NCBI GenBank assembly: GCA_016188045.1
Contig: JACPIM010000020.1
Location: 1-36,282 of the forward strand
Direction: 5' to 3'
Source of the DNA: Candidatus Woesearchaeota archaeon
Lineage (GTDB): Archaea > Nanobdellota > Nanobdellia > SCGC-AAA011-G17 > JACPIM01
DNA: 36,282 nt
Shown: one piece after another, positions 1-7,540 of the stretch
Numbering within the stretch: the stretch's first letter is position 1
Layout of the letters: each line of letters opens with the position of its first letter
The notes under the pieces: model-generated
What the model saw: the letters and a program-made list of their open reading frames with translations, nothing else
Told to the model about the DNA's origin: nothing
The model's database searches: none
Program-made: the position numbers and the translations under genes

Positions 1-35
1 AATAATTTTTTAAGTAAGAAGAACTAGCTCTTTTT

Positions 36-66
36 AGCAGTTTTCACCTTCCAAATTGAAACTGCT
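36..66. repeat. Inverted repeat near IS remnant
   Basis: AGCAGTTT at 36-43 is complemented by AAACTGCT at 59-66, an 8-bp stem with a 15-nt loop. It lies downstream of the truncated transposase and no gene covers it. It could be part of an insertion-sequence end or just a chance hairpin. Confidence 0.35.
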
Positions 67-75
67 TCTTAAAAT

Positions 76-125
76 GCAAGAACTCGCAATTCATCTCAGG
101 GTTCTAAACCCTGAAGTGTTCTTGC
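76..125. repeat. Nested inverted repeat downstream of transposase remnant
   Basis: An outer pair, GCAAGAAC (76-83) and GTTCTTGC (118-125), encloses a perfect inner hairpin, CAGGGTT-CTA-AACCCTG (97-113). The structure begins about 10 nt beyond the transposase stop codon on the minus strand. It may mark the end of the element or act as a terminator. I cannot show a matching copy at the other side of the transposase. Confidence 0.5.
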
Positions 126-134
126 TCGGAGAAA

Positions 135-881
135 TCATAAACAAACGGAGAATAAGAAATAGAATAGTCGAATATGATAATTCTTACTTGTGGTTCTAGC
201 TTTGAAATCATGATCAAATTGTCTATAAGCTGTTTCAATACCCCATCTTTTACCATACCATGAATATAAATAATGAGTTAATTGAACTGGAATATCAAAG
301 TTAGTAATAAATGCTCTCTTAATTCCTTCTTCATCATCAACTAAAATTAAATTTACAGTTGCTTTTTCATTCTTACCAATTTCAAAATCATTAATAATTC
401 TAGCACTACAATCTTCTGATTTTCTTAAATAAGCTTTAATTGTTTCTTTTCTTATTTTCGGCATAATGAATTTTATTCTATGGGATTTAATTAAATTGAT
501 AATTTTAGCTCTATCAAAGCCTCTATCAAAATAAGCTTGATCAATCTTTACCTTAGGTTTTACTCTTATTAGACTTTCATCTAGTAGTCCAGATAAATTA
601 TCAAATTTATGAATCGGAATAGCGTCTATTGTAAATCTTTGCCCTGCGATAACTATTGAACATGTAAGAAATTGATAGAAATGTGTTGTGCCTCTTTCTG
701 GTTTTCCTTCTACAATGTAAGGATCATTCTTATCTCCATAATAAGGGAGCTTATGAATATCATAAGCTATATTTACTTTTCTCCTATTTAGTAATTTGTA
801 GTTTTGTTTAGCAAAATTAAAAATGATATCAAATATTGAAATGAACTTTGCCAAAATAACATGAAAATTATAAAACTTCAA
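135..881 (-). pseudogene. Truncated DDE transposase (ISH3-like / IS4 superfamily)
   Basis: The 248-residue product has a transposase core: AYDIHKLPYYGD with catalytic candidate D41, FDRGFDRAKI with D119, and YGKRWGIETAYR with E216, followed by the FKARTTSKN segment typical of archaeal ISH3-like transposases. Relatives run to roughly 350-400 residues. This copy lacks much of the N-terminal DNA-binding part, because the open frame begins about 40 residues before the first catalytic Asp. It also stops at FLFSVCL, where relatives usually continue into a short C-terminal tail. The three acidic residues survive, but an element short at both ends is unlikely to be active. The ends next to the inverted repeats at 36-125 support an old insertion. 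Family placement is from motif memory. Confidence 0.7.
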
Positions 882-934
882 ACAATACTAAAGCTAACAT
901 TATGTTTATATACTACAAAAAGAGGTGAATATTT

Positions 935-2410
935 ATGAAAAGAATAATTTTAATGATAATTATTGGTTTGTTTCTAATCCAATCTGTTTTAGGTCAAGAT
1001 AGTGATTGTATTCCTAATGATCATAGAGGTTGTTATCAAGGAGGGGCATATTGGATTGATAGTTGTAATGTTCAAGGAGATTTAATTGAAGAATGTCATA
1101 ATAGACAATGTGAAGATGGTATTTGTATTGGTGATGATGAATCCTGCTATCCCCTTGTATCGACTGATGCGGATAGTGCTAGAATAGAAATTCAAGGAAG
1201 CGTACAAAGATTAAATGTACTCAATGTAAATATATTGAACAATAATATCTATTATGAGGTTTATAATGAGGATAGTGATATTAGAAATCCCCCTATATGG
1301 AGTCAAGCTGCACCTTCTGAACTAACTGGTCCATGTTATAGTGTTGGAAAGGATTATTGTACAAAACTTCAGAGGGTTTATGAAGATGATGATTGGAAAT
1401 ATGCTGTATTGTTGGATACATGTGGTGATGAAACAGATCTAAGAATTAAAAAAGAGATTATTTCTACTTCTCCTCTAAGTAAATTATATAAGATTAGTGA
1501 TAATATTGCTGGTTTTGATAATGGTGAAGAAGTCATTCAAATAGTTCTCAAAGAAATGCCTTTAGTAGATATACCAGCTGGGGCAACAAAAGCTTTGTTT
1601 AAAATAATATCCTCTTCAGGTTTCGATGAGGTTTGGGTAAATAAGAATGATTGTATTATAGGGAGCGGTGGTGCCTGTAATGTGAAATTGACTTCAGTTT
1701 GGGTATATTCTCCTTATAAACAGGTCACTCTAACAAAAGTAGAAGGCATTGATGAAATGGAAACAAAGAGTATAAATATACAAATTCCTAGAGCCAGTCC
1801 ACTAAAGAAAATTAGTAATTATGGTGCTGAAGCAGGTACTGGTGAAAATGATATTATAACATTCCTGTTAAAAGATAGTAATCCAGATTCTAATGAAGTT
1901 CTTATAGAAAATTTCTATAACGATAAGAATTTAGGTACTAAATGGTTAAGTGAGAGTTCGTGTCTTTCATGGACTGCAGAAAACTGTAGAATAGGAATAA
2001 AAGACATAGACTTTAAATATGATACTATATACTTAACATTAAGGGATGATAGTTTTGATGAGGAAGTATTTTTGAAGATACAAATAATAAAACCTACAGA
2101 AGAAACAGGACCAATTGAGACCCCAAAATCGAGGATTAAAGAAGAACCAAGTGAAATTGAGGAAAGGTCTGTACAAGAATTACCTTTTATATGTAGTGGT
2201 TGCCAATTAGAAAGCAAATGTTTTCCTTTTGGATATAGAAAAGAGGGAAAATTTTGTTCAGAGAATGAAGATTTCATGTCACAATTAGAGGCAAATTCAA
2301 TATGTGAGAATAATTTTGAATGTAAGACTAATTCTTGTTTAGATAATCAATGTACTGAGCCTGGTTTTTGGCAGAAGATATTTAAATGGTTATCTAGATT
2401 GTTTGGTTAA
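935..2410 (+). CDS. Secreted Cys-rich surface protein with C-terminal 8-Cys module
   Basis: The protein starts with a signal peptide (MKRIILMIIIGLFLIQSVLG, likely cleaved before Gln21). Next come a Cys-rich N-terminal segment (about residues 25-60), a long beta-rich central region, an acidic/proline linker (about 385-415), and an 8-Cys module (C420-C473: CxxC-x5-C-FPFG, FC, then CENNFEC-x4-C-x4-C). It ends in an amphipathic WQKIFKWLSRLFG tail. The same module occurs in the genes at 11802 and 14067. An AGAGGTGA Shine-Dalgarno 8 nt upstream supports ATG 935. A TATA-like TTTATATA lies at 905-912, unusually close for an SD-led transcript. No enzyme motif is recognisable, so it is probably an envelope or secreted protein needing disulfides. 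Confidence 0.75.
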   Translation: MKRIILMIIIGLFLIQSVLGQDSDCIPNDHRGCYQGGAYWIDSCNVQGDLIEECHNRQCEDGICIGDDESCYPLVSTDADSARIEIQGSVQRLNVLNVNILNNNIYYEVYNEDSDIRNPPIWSQAAPSELTGPCYSVGKDYCTKLQRVYEDDDWKYAVLLDTCGDETDLRIKKEIISTSPLSKLYKISDNIAGFDNGEEVIQIVLKEMPLVDIPAGATKALFKIISSSGFDEVWVNKNDCIIGSGGACNVKLTSVWVYSPYKQVTLTKVEGIDEMETKSINIQIPRASPLKKISNYGAEAGTGENDIITFLLKDSNPDSNEVLIENFYNDKNLGTKWLSESSCLSWTAENCRIGIKDIDFKYDTIYLTLRDDSFDEEVFLKIQIIKPTEETGPIETPKSRIKEEPSEIEERSVQELPFICSGCQLESKCFPFGYRKEGKFCSENEDFMSQLEANSICENNFECKTNSCLDNQCTEPGFWQKIFKWLSRLFG

Positions 2411-2417
2411 TAGAATA

Positions 2418-2876
2418 CTATTTTTTGTTTTTAGAGTAACCTATAATAAAAACAATAAATGAAACAGAATACAATAAGTATTCTAATGTTTTGGTTACTA
2501 GGCTTAATATTTGTAAGTTGTAAAAGGCACCAAGAGAATTTTGATTTCCAGAAAGAGTAATCGTTATTGGGAATGCTATAAAAGATAAAATTGCAATAAG
2601 GATTAAACATATGTTTAAAATAGCTGATGTTTTGAAGTAATTATTATTAAGATTACATTTTGAAAATGACCTAATTATGAAATACAAATAAAAAAATGAA
2701 GAGATACCAAATAGCAGCTGTAACCAAAATGATGAATAGGAAAGAGATAATTTTAAAGCAGAAATAGCAAAAGGAGAATACAATACAGATAAAAATGTTA
2801 TGCCTATGAAGACAAGAAAAGTTAATACAATAAGACTTACAAATATTAAATTAAAAATTTGTAATTTTTTTCCCAT
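2418..2876 (-). CDS. Four-helix membrane protein, unknown function
   Basis: The 152-residue product is almost entirely hydrophobic. It has four predicted membrane segments (about residues 10-32, 47-70, 85-107 and 122-148), short polar loops and a basic C-terminus (YSKNKK). I recognise no family motif or catalytic residue. The TATA-like TTTAAATTTA at 2901-2910 is about 28 nt upstream of the ATG at 2876, which supports a leaderless start. It converges on the secreted protein ending at 2410, with 7 nt between the stop codons. Confidence 0.6.
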   Translation of the reverse strand: MGKKLQIFNLIFVSLIVLTFLVFIGITFLSVLYSPFAISALKLSLSYSSFWLQLLFGISSFFYLYFIIRSFSKCNLNNNYFKTSAILNICLILIAILSFIAFPITITLSGNQNSLGAFYNLQILSLVTKTLEYLLYSVSFIVFIIGYSKNKK

Positions 2877-2926
2877 ATAGGATTGGTTTCTAAACAGCTA
2901 TTTAAATTTATTGTTTTTTCTTCTGA

Positions 2927-3124
2927 CTAGATTATAAATATAGAAAAGATTTTGCAGATAGATTGGCAAGATTAAGAAAAAGACATAAACTTCTTGCACT
3001 AAGTTATCTTGAAAATGATAAGGAGAGAGCTTCTACTGGTGAAATTTTTCAAAGTCCGGTCACTTTTTTACATTCCGATCTACTGTTATGCTTAATAATC
3101 TTTAAATACTGGTTAGTTTTCTAA
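2927..3124 (+). pseudogene. Possible gene fragment without a start codon
   Basis: This 65-codon open frame has no ATG and a stop just upstream at 2924-2926. Its first half reads like coding sequence: charged and helical (KDFADRLARLRKRHKLLAL, then LENDKERASTGEIF). The second half looks non-coding. It overlaps the promoter of the gene at 3132. It may be the debris of a lost gene or chance. I do not recognise the parent family. Confidence 0.25.
3101..3108 (+). promoter_or_regulatory. TATA box of the 3132-4993 operon
   Basis: TTTAAATA is centred about 27 nt upstream of ATG 3132, which is the spacing expected for a leaderless archaeal transcript. No Shine-Dalgarno motif lies before this ATG. Confidence 0.6.
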
Positions 3125-3131
3125 TTATTGT

Positions 3132-4475
3132 ATGGAAAAAAGAGGACAGGTTACTGTTTTTGTAGTTGTTGGTTTGCTGATATTAATAATTTTAAGTGTT
3201 GTTTTTGTTATAATTAGCACTAGAAATAGGATTGCAGAAAGTGAAATTACTGCTTCTACTTTGGATGAAGTAAGAAGGCAGGTTAATTTAGACGTTAAAT
3301 TATGTTTTGAAAACATAGTTGAAGCTGGAATATTAGATAGCTCTAGACATGGTGGTGAAGCGATATTATGGAATTCACTGAGTGAAGGAACTAGTACTCT
3401 AAATCCTTGTAATATAATACCAACAGCAACACAGGAAATTAGGATGATGTACAATCCAGAATTAACTGATGATTGTGATGCAAAAGTAACCAATTTAGAC
3501 TCTAGAGCAGAGACTACTATTTCCAGCATTAATATACCAGATATCGACAAATATGCATTTAAATTTATATCAACTTTGCCTAATGAAGGTGTATTTGATT
3601 CATATTCCCTTGAAAGATACATCAGAGACAAATTACCAAGATGTCTTAGAGAATTTAAAGACTACAGAACTAAAGGTTGGAGTATAGAGAGTAACGACGG
3701 TTGGGAATCTAGTGATGATTTCTCTGGAAGCATTAAAGAATATTTAGATACACATAACGCTCCAGACCCAAATAAAAAAGCGATAATTGTAGATCCAGGA
3801 ACACCCCAAGCTTGTCCTTTAGACGGAAGATTATTGGTAAAATTAAATATGCCTTTAAAGTTTTCAAAAGAAAGCAGAATTGGGAAAGAAGAATCTTTCA
3901 TTTTAGACAATCAAGAATTTATCTATAATGCAGATTTAACTTATTTTTACAAGAAAATTAAAGAACTATTTAGTAATTTATATAGTTTAAGTTCTGATGA
4001 TCTAAATAACATAAAGATTACAGAACTCAATAACAACCCAATTTGTAGTGATTGCACCAGGTTAACTAGTACAATTAGTAGTATTAATAACGACGTAATG
4101 GCTTGTGAAGATAGCAACGGATGCCATTTCTATAAAGCAACAGATCCTAATACTGGAGCATATATGTTTAATATTAAATGCGGAGAATATTATTTTATAT
4201 TAAGAAATCAGAAAACTATAAACGGAAAAGAGATTGTTTTAACTGAAGGGGATAATGATAAAATTAAAGTAAAAGTTAGTGGTTTTGAAAGCGATTATAT
4301 TACTAAGGGAACTACAGTTAATATTGGGGGATTAGATATAACATACGACAAGCAAAGAGATAGTGGAGAATATGTTTTACTAGTCGGAAAAGGAGTAAGT
4401 TTCTTATGGGGTTATTATTTTGGTTGTGGCTTACCGGATCCACGAGCATCTTCAATGTGTGATATAAGTACATGA
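3132..4475 (+). CDS. Membrane-anchored extracytoplasmic protein with KRGQVTVF-type N-terminus
   Basis: The N-terminus MEKRGQVTVFVVVGLLILII is a short basic stretch plus one long hydrophobic helix (about 6-29). This resembles archaeal class III/prepilin-like signals and is a recurrent protein type in Woesearchaeota-like genomes. The remaining 415 or so residues are soluble and presumably outside the cell. Several cysteines cluster late (NPICSDC, ACEDSNGC, IKCGEYY, FGCGLPDP, MCDIST). No catalytic motif is recognisable. The stop overlaps the start of the next gene (ATGA at 4472-4475), so the two are co-transcribed and probably act together. A pilin-like or surface-assembly role is inference. Confidence 0.7.
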   Translation: MEKRGQVTVFVVVGLLILIILSVVFVIISTRNRIAESEITASTLDEVRRQVNLDVKLCFENIVEAGILDSSRHGGEAILWNSLSEGTSTLNPCNIIPTATQEIRMMYNPELTDDCDAKVTNLDSRAETTISSINIPDIDKYAFKFISTLPNEGVFDSYSLERYIRDKLPRCLREFKDYRTKGWSIESNDGWESSDDFSGSIKEYLDTHNAPDPNKKAIIVDPGTPQACPLDGRLLVKLNMPLKFSKESRIGKEESFILDNQEFIYNADLTYFYKKIKELFSNLYSLSSDDLNNIKITELNNNPICSDCTRLTSTISSINNDVMACEDSNGCHFYKATDPNTGAYMFNIKCGEYYFILRNQKTINGKEIVLTEGDNDKIKVKVSGFESDYITKGTTVNIGGLDITYDKQRDSGEYVLLVGKGVSFLWGYYFGCGLPDPRASSMCDIST

Positions 4476-4993
4476 AAAAAACAATTATAATATTCAGTCT
4501 TGTAATTCTTTTCACTAATTTAGCTAATGCGGGTTTATATCCTGTTTCAGTTGCTGACTTAATACAACCAAGCTGCAATAATAATGGTATATGTGATTAT
4601 TTTGAAAACTCTGCAAGATGCCCCAATGAATGTCAAACTCAAAACATTAATACAGCAAACAATATCGTAACAAGCACAACAACAATACCCACTATAACTG
4701 AAACACCACAACCAGACCTCATAAACGAACAGATTAATACTAATATTGAGAATAATAAAGTTCCAATAACTAATATTGTAAAAAAACAACCAATTCCGTG
4801 GAATTTAATTTTATCAATCGGTTTTGTTATTGGTGTAATATTATTAGTTTCTGTTCTTTATTTATGGATCAAACAAAAACAACCAATTAAAACCAAGAAA
4901 GGAAAAACTAAGGAAATTAAAAAGATAATTAAAGTTAGTGAAGAAAGCGAATTCGGCTTGCCTTCCAGACCTAAGCGGGGATTTGGTGTTTAA
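4472..4993 (+). CDS. Small secreted protein with Cys motif, Thr-rich stalk and C-terminal TM
   Basis: The order of segments is: signal peptide (about residues 1-20, NLANA/G), a CNNNGICDYFENSARCPNEC motif (about 35-54), a Thr/Asn/Pro-rich stalk (about 55-105), one membrane helix (about 110-133) and a basic cytoplasmic tail of about 40 residues. Similar C-x-NGxCDxxExxxxCPxxC motifs occur in the proteins at 11802 and 14067. It overlaps the upstream gene by 4 nt and is the last gene of that operon. It looks like a cell-surface stalked protein; its ligand or partner is unknown. Confidence 0.65.
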   Translation: MKKTIIIFSLVILFTNLANAGLYPVSVADLIQPSCNNNGICDYFENSARCPNECQTQNINTANNIVTSTTTIPTITETPQPDLINEQINTNIENNKVPITNIVKKQPIPWNLILSIGFVIGVILLVSVLYLWIKQKQPIKTKKGKTKEIKKIIKVSEESEFGLPSRPKRGFGV

Positions 4994-4998
4994 GCTTA

Positions 4999-5388
4999 TT
5001 ACCAAAGTGTTCTAACATAATTAGATTCTTTGATTTCTTTATCTTTTGTTATTATTGTTGCGCCTAAAATCTTTGCTGTTGCTGTAATAATTTTATCGTG
5101 CATTTCTCTAATCTTAATTAAATTTTTACATTCAATTATAATATCCACATCTAAATTATAAGTAATGTAATTCATACCTTTCTTAAGTTTCTCAATAATC
5201 TCAGAGAATTTATCTTGAACTTTCTTTTTCTCACATAAGTAAAGTAACTCTGCTAGTACAATTGTTGGGATTATTATTAAACTATTTCCTTTCTCGGTAT
5301 CTTCAAATACAGATTTAGCTTTTGCTGAAAGATTATTATCTCCTGTTAGAAACCATACTAAACTATGTGTATCTGTTACATAGATCAT
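4999..5388 (-). CDS. vapC: VapC-like PIN-domain ribonuclease toxin
   Basis: The 129-residue product is a full-length PIN domain of the VapC family, metal-dependent RNases that cleave tRNA or rRNA. The acidic residues are in the expected places: D6 (YVTDTHSLVWFL), E47 (VLAELLYL), D98 (MHDKIITATA) and D116 (IITKDKEI). It follows the antitoxin gene with an ATGA overlap (5385-5388), the usual type II toxin-antitoxin layout. With all active-site residues present it is probably a functional toxin. Confidence 0.88.
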   Translation of the reverse strand: MIYVTDTHSLVWFLTGDNNLSAKAKSVFEDTEKGNSLIIIPTIVLAELLYLCEKKKVQDKFSEIIEKLKKGMNYITYNLDVDIIIECKNLIKIREMHDKIITATAKILGATIITKDKEIKESNYVRTLW

Positions 5389-5570
5389 GATGCATAATTA
5401 AATAATGACCTTTTTGCCTCTTCTATTTCTTTTTCGGTTATTTTTATTTTGCCTAATGCCCATTTTAATGAAATAACATTTTTTTTTGATTTAACCAGAA
5501 TGATACTCTTCAAATTACTTAATTCTTTTTCTATGCTTTCAATTTTCTTTGTTATTAATTCCTGTTCCAT
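5385..5570 (-). CDS. vapB: VapB-like antitoxin
   Basis: The 61-residue protein starts with a helical, coiled-coil-like stretch (ESIEKELSNLKSII) and ends in KWALGKIKITEKEIEEAKRS, the kind of tail that wraps around a PIN toxin. It lies directly upstream of VapC and overlaps it by 4 nt. TTATATAAAT at about 5591-5600 is a good TATA box for a leaderless ATG at 5570. Identification rests mainly on position, because VapB sequences vary widely. Confidence 0.7.
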   Translation of the reverse strand: MEQELITKKIESIEKELSNLKSIILVKSKKNVISLKWALGKIKITEKEIEEAKRSLFNYAS

Positions 5571-5612
5571 GTATTATATTCGTTATATATGGATTTATAT
5601 AACTTTCTACCT

Positions 5613-6056
5613 CTAATTTATTTTGGTTTTAAGTCTATAACTCAATATTAAATTTATTATTATTAAAACATCTAAAATTAAGCAAAATATGCAAAATGAT
5701 TTTATAACAAATAATTCTATTGAAAATAAATAAACAGCGAATAATAGAGAAAATATAGATAAAATAAATAGATAATTAATAGTATGTTTTTCATTTTCTG
5801 GATTTTTGTAAACCATTCTAGATAATATCAAAATAGTCATAAAAAATAATATCCCAAGAAAAGCAACCGGAATTCCTATTTTGGGTGGAAATAAAGAATA
5901 AATGCTTTTATTCACTAAATCACAAGAAAAATTTTCTCCAAAATTACAGAATTTTCCAGTAGTTTTAGAGTAATGCAAGTATAATAAATAAGCTGAAACT
6001 AAAATTGAAAGTATTGATGTAATTGATATGTAATTTAATATTTTCTTCTGTTCCAT
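5613..6056 (-). CDS. Vitamin K epoxide reductase (VKOR) family membrane oxidoreductase
   Basis: The 147-residue protein has four to five membrane helices and the complete VKOR cysteine set: loop pair C37 and C45, with S51 spaced like the conserved loop serine, and the active-site pair C122-I-F-C125. In prokaryotes VKOR plays the DsbB role, reoxidising DsbA-like or thioredoxin-like partners during disulfide formation outside the membrane. Here the thioredoxin partner is not fused; candidate partners are the genes at 7541 and 8532. It is divergent from the Lgt gene and shares its AT-rich promoter. Confidence 0.88.
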   Translation of the reverse strand: MEQKKILNYISITSILSILVSAYLLYLHYSKTTGKFCNFGENFSCDLVNKSIYSLFPPKIGIPVAFLGILFFMTILILSRMVYKNPENEKHTINYLFILSIFSLLFAVYLFSIELFVIKSFCIFCLILDVLIIINLILSYRLKTKIN

Positions 6057-6072
6057 GCTTTTTTAGGAAAAG

Positions 6073-6085
6073 CTTATATTTATAA
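6073..6085. promoter_or_regulatory. Shared bidirectional TATA region between VKOR and Lgt genes
   Basis: CTTATATTTATAA lies in a 46-nt gap between divergent starts (ATG 6056 minus, ATG 6103 plus). It is about 24 nt from each start and reads as a TATA-like box on both strands. One site may therefore drive both leaderless transcripts. Confidence 0.5.
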
Positions 6086-6102
6086 CTGTTTTGATAAATA
6101 AT

Positions 6103-6900
6103 ATGATTACTGTAAATATAGATCCTGTGCTTTTTAGCTTCTTTGGATTTGAAATAAGATACTATGGTTTAGTCTATGTTCTTGGTTTTTTATTGGGATT
6201 ATATATATTAAACAAAGCCAGAAAAGAGAAAATCTTGAATTTAGAAAAAGACCAAATCTATGACTTAATGTTCTATCTTATGCTTGGAGTAATAATTGGT
6301 GCTAGGCTATTTCATGCTATATTCTGGGATTTTAGTTATTTCTTAAAAGAACCTTGGAAAATTTTATATCTATGGCAGGGTGGAATGAGTTTTCATGGTG
6401 GTTTGTTTGGGATTTTAGTAGCCGGTTATATTTACTGTAAAAAAAATAAAATAAATGTGGCTAAATTAGCAGATGTTTTAACTTTACCAGCCGTTTTTGC
6501 TCTAGCTTTAGGAAGAATTGTTAATTTTATTAATCAAGAAATAGTTGGGACTATAACTGATGTTTCTTGGTGTTTTAAGTTCAAGCATTATGAAGGATGT
6601 CGTCATCCAGTCCAGTTATATGCTGCTTTTGGAAGATTTTTAGCTTTCTTTATTTTATTGAAATACTGGAATAAACATAAAGAAGGATTTATTTTTTGGA
6701 ATTTCATCCTTTTATTTGGAATTGGAAGATTTTTTTTAGATTTTATTAGGGAAGATTTAAGATATTTATTCTTAAGCGCCGGACAATGGTTTAGTCTATT
6801 AATGATAATTATTAGCAGCTACATTTTATTTAGATTTTACAGGGAAGATATTAAAAAGGTTTTTTCTTTTAAGAATAAATCCAATAGTAATCAAAATTAA
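6103..6900 (+). CDS. lgt: Prolipoprotein diacylglyceryl transferase (Lgt)
   Basis: This is a bacterial-type Lgt, the membrane enzyme that transfers diacylglycerol to the lipobox cysteine of prelipoproteins. Seen in order: IRYYGLVYVLGF, the GGMSFHGGLFG loop, LGRIVNFINQEIVG (the Arg/Asn/Glu signature), HPVQLYAAFGR and GIGRFFLDFIRED (the essential C-terminal Arg). It has about seven membrane helices. The open frame extends to a TTG at 6091, but ATG 6103 fits the TATA box at 6073-6085 and starts right before the first conserved segment. Lgt is rare in archaea. No protein in the window has a clear lipobox. The 3' end overlaps the opposing gene by 75 nt. Confidence 0.9.
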   Translation: MITVNIDPVLFSFFGFEIRYYGLVYVLGFLLGLYILNKARKEKILNLEKDQIYDLMFYLMLGVIIGARLFHAIFWDFSYFLKEPWKILYLWQGGMSFHGGLFGILVAGYIYCKKNKINVAKLADVLTLPAVFALALGRIVNFINQEIVGTITDVSWCFKFKHYEGCRHPVQLYAAFGRFLAFFILLKYWNKHKEGFIFWNFILLFGIGRFFLDFIREDLRYLFLSAGQWFSLLMIIISSYILFRFYREDIKKVFSFKNKSNSNQN

Positions 6901-7449
6901 GCTTGTAATAAATGAATTAATAAATAATTTATATGCGAAATCTTGAAAAAATTCATAAGGAAATAAGTTAATCAGATTATCTTTTGCTGGGTCTAATAAG
7001 TATAAATCATTATTAAATAACACTTTATGAAAGGTATTATTAAAAAAATTTTCAAAATTTATTAGGTAAAATAATAAAATAATTAAAATAGTTATACTTC
7101 CTGAAAGAATAAAGGGTTTTTTTAAGTTTTTATAGTTTGAAGCTATTAAAATTATTAATAATATTAAGATTATATAAAACAAAGCCAGAGTTTTATTAAT
7201 TAAACCCTTAACATCTTTCAAGTGCAACTTTTCCTTTTCATTAAAAAAATTAGTTGTTAGTTCTTTCTCGTCTTTAAAGTAAGAAATTAGATTATTTATA
7301 TTGGTTTCAGCTAATTCTCTTGATATAGTAATATTTAATCTATCAATTTCTTTATCATAAAAGCCAGTATTATAAACCAACAGTTTAAAATTTAAAAGAA
7401 ATATGAACAATACTAGGACAATAATTAATACTACTTCTTTAACTTTCAT
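6826..7449 (-). CDS. DUF1461 / TIGR01906-type integral membrane protein
   Basis: The 207-residue protein has an N-terminal helix (about 5-25), an extracytoplasmic loop rich in Asn and charged residues, then three more membrane helices (about 88-105, 115-132 and 172-192). The segment FHKVLFNNDLYLLDPAKDN plus LINLFPYEFFQDFAY matches the hallmark FHxxFF...LIxLFPxxFFxD of this uncharacterised family. Its last 25 codons overlap the Lgt gene on the opposite strand. It is divergent from the DsbA-like gene, with a TATA-like box at 7472-7482. Confidence 0.75.
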   Translation of the reverse strand: MKVKEVVLIIVLVLFIFLLNFKLLVYNTGFYDKEIDRLNITISRELAETNINNLISYFKDEKELTTNFFNEKEKLHLKDVKGLINKTLALFYIILILLIILIASNYKNLKKPFILSGSITILIILLFYLINFENFFNNTFHKVLFNNDLYLLDPAKDNLINLFPYEFFQDFAYKLFINSFITSLILITIGFILKRKNLFNIFPVKSK

Positions 7450-7471
7450 AGTAATTGGCGTTATAGCAAGG

Positions 7472-7482
7472 TTTATATATAA
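7472..7482. promoter_or_regulatory. Shared TATA region between DUF1461 gene and DsbA-like gene
   Basis: TTTATATATAA sits in the 91-nt divergent gap. It is about 28 nt from the minus-strand ATG at 7449, a leaderless spacing. For the plus-strand gene it would give a leader of roughly 40 nt containing G-rich runs before ATG 7541. Confidence 0.45.
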
Positions 7483-7540
7483 TAGTTTTGTTGTTTTGGC
7501 TTTATTAAAAGGGGCAAAAAGTAACAGGGGACATGTAAAA

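Noticed and set aside
1915..2277. 120-codon ORF on the minus strand inside the secreted protein gene
   Set aside because: It is fully antisense to a gene with signal peptide, Cys module and Shine-Dalgarno, and its translation has no coherent domain.
6091..6102. TTG start for Lgt
   Set aside because: ATG 6103 fits the TATA spacing and the family start; the extension adds only four residues.
7403..7540. Longer N-terminus for the DsbA-like protein
   Set aside because: The extension overlaps the divergent DUF1461 gene and the TATA box, and ATG 7541 gives a normal membrane anchor.
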